From Candidatus Thorarchaeota archaeon (lineage in GTDB: Archaea; Asgardarchaeota; Thorarchaeia; Thorarchaeales; Thorarchaeaceae), in the NCBI GenBank assembly GCA_018238375.1, contig JABCTJ010000064.1, positions 1 to 46,257 on the forward strand: a DNA stretch of 46,257 nt. The letters run 5' to 3'. A model generated the notes under the pieces. That model searched no databases. It was given only the letters and a program-made list of their open reading frames with translations, and had not been told where the DNA came from. The position numbers and the translations under genes were made by a program. The number at the start of each line of letters is the position of its first letter. Within the stretch, counting starts at the first letter, position 1. Positions 35,003 to 44,234 of this stretch are shown here, one piece after another.

Positions 35003-36765
35003 TTGATTGCCTCCATTTGCTCTTCTCCATCTAAATGTCCTGCCATGAGCAGCCCAAGCTCTTGAGCATCCGTTTCATCTGGCATCTTCTCTCCCACTAC
35101 TCGTCCGTCAAACATGATCAGGATGCGATCAGCAACAGACCTTATCTCGTCCAGTTCGGCAGAAACAAGTAGAATAGCAACTCCCTGATCCCGCATCGAA
35201 ATCAAGGTCTTATGGATGAATTCTGTGGCACCAACATCCAGCCCTCTTGTGGGCTGAGCAGCAATCAATAGCTTCGGACTTGATTCCAGTTCCCTAGCTA
35301 CAATAAGCTTCTGCTGATTGCCGCCGGAAAGAGTGCTGGCAAAACTATCAACTCCCGTTGTCTTTATTGAGTAATTCTCCACAAGTTCACTGGAAATACT
35401 TCCGAACGTATCCAATGCCAAAATACCTGGCATAGAAATGAAGGGTGGTCTGTAGTGCCGTCCCAGTATAAGGTTCTCCCCCACGGTAAATGGTAAAATC
35501 AGACCTCTACGGTGACGATCTTCAGGAATATGACTAACTCCAGCTTCTCGCACAAACCGGGGATTCTTGCCTGTTGTATGGATATCACCTACGAATACTG
35601 TTCCGCCCGAGGGCTTTCGAAGGCCAACCAACGCTTCAATAAGCTCAGTCTGGCCATTGCCCTCCACGCCAGCTATTCCAAGTATTTCACCAGCACGGAC
35701 TTGGAAGGAAACACCTCTGACTTTCGACAGTCCTCGATGGTCTTCAACTTCCAATTCATCCACATTGAGAACAATCTCTCCCGGAGTTGCAGGAGGTTTC
35801 TCAACAGTGAAGACAACAGGGCGGCCAACCATCATCTGCGCAAGCTCGCTGGCTGAAGTTTCATCTTTGTTGACGGTTCCTACGAGGGCTCCATCTCGAA
35901 GGACGCTAATCCTGTCGCATAGCGCCATAGGTTCACGGAGCTTGTGAGTGATTAATATGATAGTCTTGCCGCTCTTCCTGAAGGTTTCCAAAGTCACGAA
36001 TAACTCATCAACCTCTTGCGGTGTGAGTACGCTGGTTGGTTCATCAAGAATTAAGATATCTGCCTCACGGTATAGAGTCTTAATCACCTCAACACGCTGC
36101 TGAAGTCCCACTGAGAGGTCTTGAACCTTAGCGTACGGATCAACTGTAAGTCCATTCTCATCTGCAATCCGCTGAATTCTCTTAGCGGCATCATCAAAAC
36201 CAAGAGGTAGAACATCGCCTCCTAATCTTCCAAGCATTCCTCCGAATCGTGCCAGAGTCGCAGAGTTTCCGATTCCTTGAATCGGTCTAATTAGCACCGT
36301 AAGAAAAATTAGGAGTACTGCAGCGCTGAATAGAAATTCAACAAGAGGGAGAAAGAAGTACATGAGAAAGAGCACCAATAGAAACGCCGAAATCATAGCA
36401 AGGGAGTTATCTCGGTCTGGTTTCTTTGAAGCTGGCTCAAGCCCTAGAATCACATTCTCAGTTACCGTTAGTGGAGGAATAAGCTTGAAGTGCTGGTGAA
36501 CCATACCCACACCACGGTCGATGGTGTCCTGTGGCGACTTTGGCTCGACTTCTTCACCTCTAATGATTATGCGTCCTGAGTCCTTTGAAAGAAACCCATA
36601 CAAGATATTCATGATGGTGCTTTTGCCCGCTCCATTTTCCCCTAGCAGACCATGGACTTCGCCCTCGCGGATTCTGAGAGTGATGTCCTTGTTTGCTTGG
36701 ATTCCCCCGGGAAACGTCTTGTTTATCCCGATAAGCTCAACAGCGTACCTGCCTTCTTGTTCCAT
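34999..36765 (-). CDS. BMP/nucleoside-type ABC transporter ATPase (two NBDs) with hydrophobic insertion in NBD1
   Basis: GENGAGKSTIMNILYG, LSVGLQQRVEVIKTLYR, ILDEPTSVLTPQE; LSGGNQQKLIVARELE; hydrophobic stretch AMISAFLLVLFLMYFFLPLVEFLFSAAVLLIFLTVLI. Confidence 0.9.
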   Translation of the reverse strand: MEQEGRYAVELIGINKTFPGGIQANKDITLRIREGEVHGLLGENGAGKSTIMNILYGFLSKDSGRIIIRGEEVEPKSPQDTIDRGVGMVHQHFKLIPPLTVTENVILGLEPASKKPDRDNSLAMISAFLLVLFLMYFFLPLVEFLFSAAVLLIFLTVLIRPIQGIGNSATLARFGGMLGRLGGDVLPLGFDDAAKRIQRIADENGLTVDPYAKVQDLSVGLQQRVEVIKTLYREADILILDEPTSVLTPQEVDELFVTLETFRKSGKTIILITHKLREPMALCDRISVLRDGALVGTVNKDETSASELAQMMVGRPVVFTVEKPPATPGEIVLNVDELEVEDHRGLSKVRGVSFQVRAGEILGIAGVEGNGQTELIEALVGLRKPSGGTVFVGDIHTTGKNPRFVREAGVSHIPEDRHRRGLILPFTVGENLILGRHYRPPFISMPGILALDTFGSISSELVENYSIKTTGVDSFASTLSGGNQQKLIVARELESSPKLLIAAQPTRGLDVGATEFIHKTLISMRDQGVAILLVSAELDEIRSVADRILIMFDGRVVGEKMPDETDAQELGLLMAGHLDGEEQMEAIN

Positions 36766-36884
36766 TCCACTGACCTCTGTCTTCCTGAGATGAGATACGG
36801 TTGCGTCAAGGCTGAAACGTCGCGGTATTTAACATGTAGGGATAGAGATAGAGCTATCGAACGGTAATGCAATAAAAAGGAAGA

Positions 36885-36905
36885 AGAGAGGCGTTATGCC
36901 TCTCT
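36885..36905 (-). terminator. Stem-loop AGAGAGGC(N5)GCCTCTCT followed by T-rich tract on - strand
   Basis: 8-bp perfect arms; - strand continues TTCTTCCTTTTTATT; lies between the BMP gene and the ATPase gene. Confidence 0.6.
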
Positions 36906-36918
36906 AGATATTCGTAAA

Positions 36919-38016
36919 TTATGTCCAGTAGATCTCATCTGGGACGACGACGGTGCCGGCTATGATGGCAGCCTTGAGAGTATTGATCTCAGTTATGATG
37001 GCAGGGGCGATCACTAGGAGATCCTCATTGATCTCGTAGTCAATGCCACCGTTGGATAGACTGAAGAACATTAGACCTCCAGTGTATGTGTCATCAACGA
37101 CCTGTTCAATTACGTTGTAGACTGCAACATCAACTCTCTTCAGCATCGATGTCATGACCAGTGTTGGAGCCACAGGATATTCCGGATCCACGCAACCAAG
37201 GTACATCTGTGGACTGTCGACACCAATCGCCCAAGTACGGTAAGCGTGAGAAATATTGTTCGCCTTCGCACTGGCAATGACTCCGAGACCAGACCGCCCT
37301 GCAGCTGCGAATATCACGTCCGTTCCTGCAGCATACATTCCGTTCGCCAGAGTCTGACCCAAGCCTGGGTCAGCCCAATGGCCCACGTAAGCGATTGTGT
37401 GGTTGATGCCTTCGTTTGTGTAGTTTGCACCAAATACGTATCCAGCTGCAAACTTGTTAATCAACGGGATGTCCATTCCACCAACGAAACCGACCATGTT
37501 TGTGTCAGTCATCAGTCCAGCCATCGCACCGACTAAGGCTGAGCCCTCATGCTCATTGAAGAGCAAGGACGTAACGTTTGGATAAGTCGCTGGGTCAATG
37601 TACATGTCAACAATAGCCATGTATTGGTTTGGATAATCCTCAGCAACTGCCATCACCGCATCTGCTTGATCAAAGCCAATGCTAATGATGAGGTCATAGG
37701 GTTCGTCATAATCGGTATGCTCCGCATATGAACGAAGGTATCCCTCGTATTCCGTTATTGATGTTGGCTCAACATACGTATAGTTGATGCTAAGCTCTGT
37801 TACGGCATCATCCGCTCCCTGCTTACAGCCGTCATTAAACGACTTGTCACCGAGACCACCTGTGGCGAATACAATGGCAACATCGTATGGATTTTCCACA
37901 AATTCGTCTGGCGGCGGAGCGAATGGATCGTATATTATTATATAGGCCCCAACTGCACCAATTCCGATTATTACAATCAGAATGCCAGCAATCAAGCCTT
38001 TATTTTGAAAACTCAT
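36919..38016 (-). CDS. BMP-family (PnrA/Med-like) substrate-binding protein, N-terminally anchored
   Basis: VAIVFATGGLGDKSFNDGCKQGADDA; DVIFAAAGRSGLGVI. Confidence 0.9.
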   Translation of the reverse strand: MSFQNKGLIAGILIVIIGIGAVGAYIIIYDPFAPPPDEFVENPYDVAIVFATGGLGDKSFNDGCKQGADDAVTELSINYTYVEPTSITEYEGYLRSYAEHTDYDEPYDLIISIGFDQADAVMAVAEDYPNQYMAIVDMYIDPATYPNVTSLLFNEHEGSALVGAMAGLMTDTNMVGFVGGMDIPLINKFAAGYVFGANYTNEGINHTIAYVGHWADPGLGQTLANGMYAAGTDVIFAAAGRSGLGVIASAKANNISHAYRTWAIGVDSPQMYLGCVDPEYPVAPTLVMTSMLKRVDVAVYNVIEQVVDDTYTGGLMFFSLSNGGIDYEINEDLLVIAPAIITEINTLKAAIIAGTVVVPDEIYWT

Positions 38017-38026
38017 TCTCTATGCT

Positions 38027-38040
38027 CCTAATGCATTAGG
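38027..38040. promoter_or_regulatory. 14-bp perfect palindrome CCTAATGCATTAGG upstream of BMP gene
   Basis: Read directly; 10 bp upstream of the ATG at 38016 (-), in the region shared with the divergent hydrolase. Confidence 0.45.
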
Positions 38041-38241
38041 CCGAGAAACTGAAAACGCCAGTTGCACTGGGCATATCTAGCGTCTCGACTTGTCCTTAAG
38101 CCGCGCAAGGTCTTAAAAAACTCATTGACCCCTGATAATTGGTGTAAATGGATTCGTCAATTCCCGTACGGACATTCATTCAAGCCGCTATTTGAGGTCA
38201 CGCCACAATACTCAAAGGACAGAGCAAGTCCATTGCTGTCC

Positions 38242-38976
38242 ATGAGCGTGCACACTGAGAAACTAGGTGACGACACTCAAAGGACCATCATCATGATTCA
38301 TGGAGCTGGAGGTTCCACTGCAACATGGTTTTTGCAACACAGAGGTCTTTCAGACGGGCTGCATGTGGTCGCGCTTGACCTTAATGGTCATGGCAGAACT
38401 CAAGACCGGTTGGATGAGAACCTTGTGGATTCATACCTTGAGGATATTGACTCGGTTGCAGCACAATACGAAAAACCAATTATTGCAGGGCACTCGATGG
38501 GTGGCGCACTCGCACAGCTCTACGCTCTTCAGAATTTGGACCGATTAAGCGGTCTGGTTCTCGTGGCAACCGGAGCAAAGCTTAGAGTATCCAACATGGT
38601 GTTTGAACTTCTTGACACCGATTTCGAGGGTTATTTAGGTGCTGTTGAGGAATTCATGTTTCACAAGAACACTTCAAAAGAACTCATAGAGGCTTCAATT
38701 GCTGAAGTCCGCAAGTGTCCTGTGCCGATAATCCGTCGTGATTTCGAGCTATGCAATGCGTTCAGTGTCATGGACCGGCTAAAGAAAATACAAATTCCCA
38801 CGCTCATCATAGTGGGAGCGCAGGATATGATGACACCGGTGAAGTACTCTCAATACCTGCTTAGCCAAATAGAGAATTCAAAGCTACTTGTTATCGAGAA
38901 TGCAGGGCACAGTGTAATGCTGGAACAATCCTCGAAGGTCAATCAAGAAATACTCTCGTGGGCTAACAATCTCTAG
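38242..38976 (+). CDS. Alpha/beta hydrolase
   Basis: IHGAGGSTATW; AGHSMGGALAQLYALQ; IVGAQDMMTP; ENAGHSVMLEQ. ORF is open from 38062; internal Met chosen. Confidence 0.85.
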   Translation: MSVHTEKLGDDTQRTIIMIHGAGGSTATWFLQHRGLSDGLHVVALDLNGHGRTQDRLDENLVDSYLEDIDSVAAQYEKPIIAGHSMGGALAQLYALQNLDRLSGLVLVATGAKLRVSNMVFELLDTDFEGYLGAVEEFMFHKNTSKELIEASIAEVRKCPVPIIRRDFELCNAFSVMDRLKKIQIPTLIIVGAQDMMTPVKYSQYLLSQIENSKLLVIENAGHSVMLEQSSKVNQEILSWANNL

Positions 38977-38996
38977 TTCACCAAGTAACTCAATAT

Positions 38997-39389
38997 CTAC
39001 ACGTGTTTCTGTTTCTTAATTGCTGCAACAAGACGCGTTTGGTCGAAATACACCTCGTTCCTGCAAATCCTACGTCCCCTCAGCTCCACAATATCAAGAC
39101 CCTTCTCATTGATGATTCTTTCACCTACGGGAATGGTGCACTCCCACTTGAGGATACAGCCCTTTTCAGTTGGAATAATTTCAAGTGGTTCCCAAGTCCA
39201 ATCCGGGTTAGCGGCCAGTATCTTTTCAAAATAGGGCAGGATTTCTTTGTGTCCACGAAGTCCTTTGCGATTCGCCGGATCTATATAGAGAGCGTCTTCT
39301 GTGTAGAACTTAATCAACTTCTCAGGCATGTTTCCGGTCCAGTGTTCAAGCCATTCGCTGCAGAACTCAGCCAATTCAATATTGTCCAT
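38997..39389 (-). CDS. SnoaL/NTF2-like protein
   Basis: WLEHWTGNMPEKLIKFYTEDALYIDPANRKGLRGHKEILPYFEKILAANPDW. Confidence 0.75.
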   Translation of the reverse strand: MDNIELAEFCSEWLEHWTGNMPEKLIKFYTEDALYIDPANRKGLRGHKEILPYFEKILAANPDWTWEPLEIIPTEKGCILKWECTIPVGERIINEKGLDIVELRGRRICRNEVYFDQTRLVAAIKKQKHV

Positions 39390-39419
39390 AATAGCTTTCC
39401 TCCAAGGGGGATCCATCGC

Positions 39420-40991
39420 TCAGATCCAATCAATCCCATCACCTTCAATGAGCATACCAAGTGCCATTGGCAGGATTGCTGAGCTCGAGAGTGCCACCTT
39501 CGCAGTCGGCTTAATGTGATATGGCAAATCCAATCCTTGCAATGCTGGACATGAGAAGAGTGGGCTAAGATCAAGAGATTCGAACCTGTTAGCGGATATG
39601 TCAAGGATTGTTAGATTCTCGCATTTTGAAAGCGGCACCAGGTCTATTCGCTTTAGGTTATTACCAGAGAGCGATAGAATCTCAAGGCTTGAGCAGTATG
39701 CAAGAGGACCTAGGTTAACCCTTTCAAAGCTGTTTCCATTTAGAAACAGCTTCTCTAAACCTGTCAGCTTCGCAAGAGGGCTGAGACCAATTTCAGTAAG
39801 ATGATTGCCATCAAGACGCAATGTTTCTAGTTTTCGACATCTTTTCAACGGGTCCAAATCAATCTTGGTGATTCGATTGCTACTTATGTCAAGTTCATGC
39901 ATTTCTCGACAATTCGTTATGGGTTCCAAATCTATAGCATTTAGCTCATTGCCATCAATGCTTAGTCGCTCAAGTTCAGGGCAAGCTGCTAAAGCCGCGA
40001 GATTGATAGTGGCCAGCTTGTTTTTGAACAGAGTTAGAGATTTCAGATGAGAGCATCCTCTTAATGCTGCTAAGTTAATGGATTGGAGTAGGTTATTACT
40101 CAGATGGAGATATAGCAGCTCCGTGCATTTGTTCATAGGACTAAGGTCGACTTCAACTAACCTGTTGTCGGCTAGGTTGAGTTCAACAAGTTTGGAGCAC
40201 CCGCTTAGAGGAACGAGATCAATCTTTGCTAGCGCGTTTACATCCAGACGTACTATTGCCAGACGTTTGCTTGCACCCATCGGACTGAGATCGATTGATG
40301 CTAGCCTATTGCTATGAAGCAGAAGACTCTCCAGATACGTGCTTTTCTCCAACGGTCTGAGATTGACTCCCGTTAGTTGATTCATCGACAAATCAAGTAC
40401 AGTCAAGTCTGACCAATTAGCAACAGGCCTCAAATCGATGAAGGCCAAATTATTGATATTCAGGAAAAACTTTGTTAGGTTAAGGCACCCGGCAAGTGGC
40501 CAAAGGGGCACGTCTGTGAGTTGATTTCCATCCAAGTCTATTCGCTTCAATTTTGAACAATGCGACAAAGGTTCGAGTTTTATTTCATTGATAATATTTG
40601 AAGAAAGGTCGATGATTTCAAGTCGGGGGCACTTCGAAAGGGAAGCCAGGTCTATTGTGCTTAGATTATTGGCTTCGAGGTCCACGCTTCGAAGATCTGG
40701 ACAAGAAGACAAGGGTGCGAGGCTTATGGTTGCTAGGCTGTTATTGTCAAGGTCGAGCGCCTGTAGCTGAGTGCATTGAGCTAGAGGTGATAGGTCCAAT
40801 GAAGTCAAGTGATTCGCTCTAATAACGAGGGTCTTTAGATTTTTCAGCTTGGCTATGGGTGTTAGGTCGATGCGCGATATTTTCCTAGAGGAGAGGTCGA
40901 TTGTACCTGTTTCTTCAGGAACGCTCGCACCCTTCTGTTCTCCATGAATGTCAGTCCAGATAATCTCAACTGTCATAACGCAAATCCCCAC
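39420..40991 (-). CDS. Leucine-rich-repeat protein, about 18 repeats of 24 aa
   Basis: Consensus PLxxCxxLxxLDLxxNxLxxIDLx repeated through almost the whole ORF; no signal peptide. Confidence 0.9.
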   Translation of the reverse strand: MGICVMTVEIIWTDIHGEQKGASVPEETGTIDLSSRKISRIDLTPIAKLKNLKTLVIRANHLTSLDLSPLAQCTQLQALDLDNNSLATISLAPLSSCPDLRSVDLEANNLSTIDLASLSKCPRLEIIDLSSNIINEIKLEPLSHCSKLKRIDLDGNQLTDVPLWPLAGCLNLTKFFLNINNLAFIDLRPVANWSDLTVLDLSMNQLTGVNLRPLEKSTYLESLLLHSNRLASIDLSPMGASKRLAIVRLDVNALAKIDLVPLSGCSKLVELNLADNRLVEVDLSPMNKCTELLYLHLSNNLLQSINLAALRGCSHLKSLTLFKNKLATINLAALAACPELERLSIDGNELNAIDLEPITNCREMHELDISSNRITKIDLDPLKRCRKLETLRLDGNHLTEIGLSPLAKLTGLEKLFLNGNSFERVNLGPLAYCSSLEILSLSGNNLKRIDLVPLSKCENLTILDISANRFESLDLSPLFSCPALQGLDLPYHIKPTAKVALSSSAILPMALGMLIEGDGIDWI

Positions 40992-41170
40992 GAATTGGCA
41001 ACACAGGATATTGTATCGGTCGTTCTTAATTGTTGCTTAACCGCGATTACCCGAATCATGGCGGGGATTCTGCAGTCTATTCATGGGGCTGAGTCTTCAA
41101 TTCCGCACTGATATATACAGGTGTGCGCTCTGGTAGAGGTATTCAAAGCTTCAATTGAGGAGAGTAAAGA

Positions 41171-42514
41171 ATGGAACCTGATACAGCAGTACCAGCTACT
41201 CGTAAAGAACGCTGGTCATGGTACATGTACGATTTCGCGAATACAAGCTTCTCTGTGCTGATGGTAACCGCATTATTCCCATTGTATTTCATAAGCCTCT
41301 TTGTCGATGCCGGCTTACCTGAAGCGCTGGGAACAGCTTGGTGGGGATATGCTGGAAGCATCACGATGCTCATAATAGCCATATCATCACCCGTGCTTGG
41401 AGCAATCGCTGATCATTCAGGGTCAAAGAAGAAGTTCCTGTACGCGTACACAATCCTGTGTGTCGTCTTCAATGCGTTGCTCTTCTTTGCGACTGTAACA
41501 TTTCTTGGTCCTTCAGTCTGGGTATGGGCGTGGGTTATTTTCATCATAGCCAATATTGGCTTTCAGGGAGCTCTTCCGTTCTATAACGCATGGCTTCCAG
41601 AGATAAGTACCGAAGAAAACATCGGACGGATTGGCGGCAATGGTTGGGCTGCGGGGTATGTGGGAGCATTGCTTACTATAATCATCGCTCTCGTCAGTAC
41701 GCTGATGCTTGCGGACCAACCGACTTTACCATTTCTTTTCGGAGCTTTATTTTTTGGTATTTTTGGTTTTCCTGCCATTATGGGTCTGAAGAATCGGCCA
41801 CCCAAGCAATATCCTGGAGAAGAAGACAAGAGTTCCATAGATATCGGGTTTTCAAGGGTCCGCAAAACTCTGAAGGAGATACGAACTTACGAAGGAGTGC
41901 CTCGCTTCCTAGTTGCATACTTCCTCTTTTCTGATGCAATTACAACTGTCATCTATTATGCAGCGATTTTCGGACAGGTTGTTTACGGATTCTCAATCAC
42001 GGATATATTGATCTTCTTCGCAGTGACTCAGCTTGCTGCGATACCTGGAGCCTTTATCTTCGGGTGGATTGGCGACAAGATTGGTACGAAAAAGACGTTG
42101 ATAATCAGCCTATTCATCTGGATTATAGCGCTCTTTATTGCATTCTTCGGAGTGCCATATGGACAAATAGTATGGTGGATTGTCGGCATGATTGCTGGCG
42201 TGGGAATGGGGTCCTCTCAAAGCACCGCACGCTCTATGTACGGTCAATTCATCCCTGAGGAGAAGAAGAGCGAGATGTATGGCTTTTATGCTCTGACTGG
42301 CAAGTTTGCCGCGATTCTCGGTCCATTCTTTTATGCGACTATTATATTGCTTGGCGCAGGCGCTGGCCTTAGTGCCGTTGACCAGCACCTCTACGCTATG
42401 GTAGCTCTTGCGAGCTTCTTTGTGGTCGGAGCACTGGTCATGATAGGTGTTAAGCAGCCTGTCAAGGGGAAAACGCAGGTCTACATAGAGAATGATTTAG
42501 CAGCAGGTGCCTAG
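41171..42514 (+). CDS. MFS transporter, UMF1/Atg22-like
   Basis: RKERWSWYMYDFANTSFSVLMVTALFPLYF; GAIADHSGSKKK; about 12 TM. Confidence 0.85.
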   Translation: MEPDTAVPATRKERWSWYMYDFANTSFSVLMVTALFPLYFISLFVDAGLPEALGTAWWGYAGSITMLIIAISSPVLGAIADHSGSKKKFLYAYTILCVVFNALLFFATVTFLGPSVWVWAWVIFIIANIGFQGALPFYNAWLPEISTEENIGRIGGNGWAAGYVGALLTIIIALVSTLMLADQPTLPFLFGALFFGIFGFPAIMGLKNRPPKQYPGEEDKSSIDIGFSRVRKTLKEIRTYEGVPRFLVAYFLFSDAITTVIYYAAIFGQVVYGFSITDILIFFAVTQLAAIPGAFIFGWIGDKIGTKKTLIISLFIWIIALFIAFFGVPYGQIVWWIVGMIAGVGMGSSQSTARSMYGQFIPEEKKSEMYGFYALTGKFAAILGPFFYATIILLGAGAGLSAVDQHLYAMVALASFFVVGALVMIGVKQPVKGKTQVYIENDLAAGA

Positions 42515-42522
42515 ATCAATGT

Positions 42523-42553
42523 GAGGGGGGACACCCCCTCCCTTCTTGTTTTC
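42523..42553 (+). terminator. GAGGGGG(GACA)CCCCCTC stem-loop followed by T-rich tract
   Basis: 7-bp arms 42523-42529/42534-42540, then CCTTCTTGTTTTC, directly downstream of the MFS gene. Confidence 0.65.
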
Positions 42554-42660
42554 ATTGATCCACTCTGTCTTTTCAAAAGAGAGGATGGAGCAATAATGTT
42601 CATTTCTTGGCACATTACTTTGGTTTTTACTATGCCATATCTTCTCACAAGTCCTGCAGA

Positions 42661-44106
42661 TTAAATCCAACTCCTGAGAGCCTCTTTTATGTGGGTCAAG
42701 GCAGATTCCACATGAGGCTTTGTGCTCTCTAGTAGTTTGGCTCCCTTCTCCCGCTTCACTTTTGGAAAGTCCCCCTGGAAGCCAAATGGAAACAGCTCTG
42801 TAAATTCTTTCATGCTTGCTGCCGCCTTGCTGTATTCCTTACTAGCATTATGTAGAGTATCTCCCTGACTCTGTTCCTTGTATCGCTTTGACAGACCTCT
42901 TAGAAACTGGGCCGCCCACTCCAATCCCTCGTGCGTACAGGCACCAACATACGAGTTGCCATGATACAACAGAACATTCTCCTGTCCTTCCTTGAGCTGC
43001 TGTGCCCACGTATCAAATGCTTTCGGTCCTTGAATATAGCCATCCATAACGTATCTTCCTTCAATCACACGTACAGCACGTTGCAGCGCCTGCTTATCCC
43101 GACGCTCTAGCTTGAGTGGCTTGATTTCTTTCTCGAATACAATCTCAGAAAATCCTCCCGGAGCTTGCAGCGAATCATACTTCAAAGGCTCCTCAGGCTT
43201 GTTGTGGCATTCTCTCATTGTACTGACCAGATAGTGGTTTCCTTTGTATCCATTCATGATGAAATACTCTGGCACAACAAGACCCCAGAGACCGATTGGT
43301 CTGTTCGTACGTGTTAGTGTGCTTTTCATCAACTCGAAGTAAGCCTTTGCACGCTTCAGATCATCAGGCGTGGGGGAATCACCACTAGGATAACTTCCAC
43401 TTTCATTATCCCAATTGAATCCAATCTTCCAGCCAAAGCTCGTTTCCACAGCTTTTGCGAACAGCTCGAATGCAGTATGACAAGTTGGAGCCGAGGCACA
43501 TGTCGCACTCTTGGCCACATTCACCAAGAATGCGTAACCCGTGTAACCTCCAACATCTGGCATCTCAGTCTTAATGCCGAGCGACTTGAGTATCCCAGTT
43601 ACAGTACCCACATACGATGTGTATGCGGGTTCCCATTTAGCTTTGTTCTTAACTTCAAATTTGTCCGTTTCTCTTCCCTCCTTTGGGGTGGGATCTCGCG
43701 AGTATAACCTTGCAGTTCTTGCCGCTTCCTGTTGACGCCTTCTTTGAGTCACGGAGTATGCAGATCCTATTGCACTCAAGATATTCAAACCATCTTCAGA
43801 GAGAACATAGGTACCCCGTTCGAGCTTTTGAACAACACCAGTCCTTAGCAAACGTTTCAGATGATTGGCTACTGCAGTCTTACTCAAACCTGACGCATTC
43901 TGAAGCTGGTCGAATTCCCTTGGACCATCCATCATCATCACAAGCAGTTGCAGACGTTTCTCATTGGCAAAGCTGCCAAGAACTTCTGCTATTCCCGCGC
44001 CAGATGAAGTCAGAGTATCTTTCGCTTTCCTTGATTTTTCCCGACTCACAAGCAAACCCACATAGACCGATTCATGGTAATTTATATTAAAGCTTCCGAT
44101 GAACAT
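42661..44106 (-). CDS. ArsR-like winged HTH fused to a BtrH/C39-peptidase-like domain
   Basis: EVLGSFANEKRLQLLVMMMDGPREFDQLQNASGLSKTAVANHLKRLLRTGVVQK; then GYTGYAFLVNVAKSATCASAPTC...RPIGLWGLVVPEYFIMNGY...GYIQGPKAFDTWAQQL. Confidence 0.65.
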   Translation of the reverse strand: MFIGSFNINYHESVYVGLLVSREKSRKAKDTLTSSGAGIAEVLGSFANEKRLQLLVMMMDGPREFDQLQNASGLSKTAVANHLKRLLRTGVVQKLERGTYVLSEDGLNILSAIGSAYSVTQRRRQQEAARTARLYSRDPTPKEGRETDKFEVKNKAKWEPAYTSYVGTVTGILKSLGIKTEMPDVGGYTGYAFLVNVAKSATCASAPTCHTAFELFAKAVETSFGWKIGFNWDNESGSYPSGDSPTPDDLKRAKAYFELMKSTLTRTNRPIGLWGLVVPEYFIMNGYKGNHYLVSTMRECHNKPEEPLKYDSLQAPGGFSEIVFEKEIKPLKLERRDKQALQRAVRVIEGRYVMDGYIQGPKAFDTWAQQLKEGQENVLLYHGNSYVGACTHEGLEWAAQFLRGLSKRYKEQSQGDTLHNASKEYSKAAASMKEFTELFPFGFQGDFPKVKREKGAKLLESTKPHVESALTHIKEALRSWI

Positions 44107-44234
44107 TAGTACTAGATTTGGTGAATATAATTATGCGAGAGACCAAGCCAAGTTCAACTCCTAGAACCATGCATAACTGGAGCGGAGGAATGCAAGTTTG
44201 CATTATACCTCTTGAAAGAAGATTGTAAACCTAA

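Noticed and set aside
35512-35947. Two + strand ORFs (114 and 126 aa) opposite the ABC ATPase
   Set aside because: Antisense to a strongly conserved ATPase; shadow ORFs.
39420-40991. 72-bp DNA periodicity as a non-coding repeat array
   Set aside because: Explained by the 24-aa leucine-rich repeats of the encoded protein.
41590-41934. 114-aa + strand ORF inside the MFS gene
   Set aside because: Out-of-frame overlap with a convincing transporter ORF.
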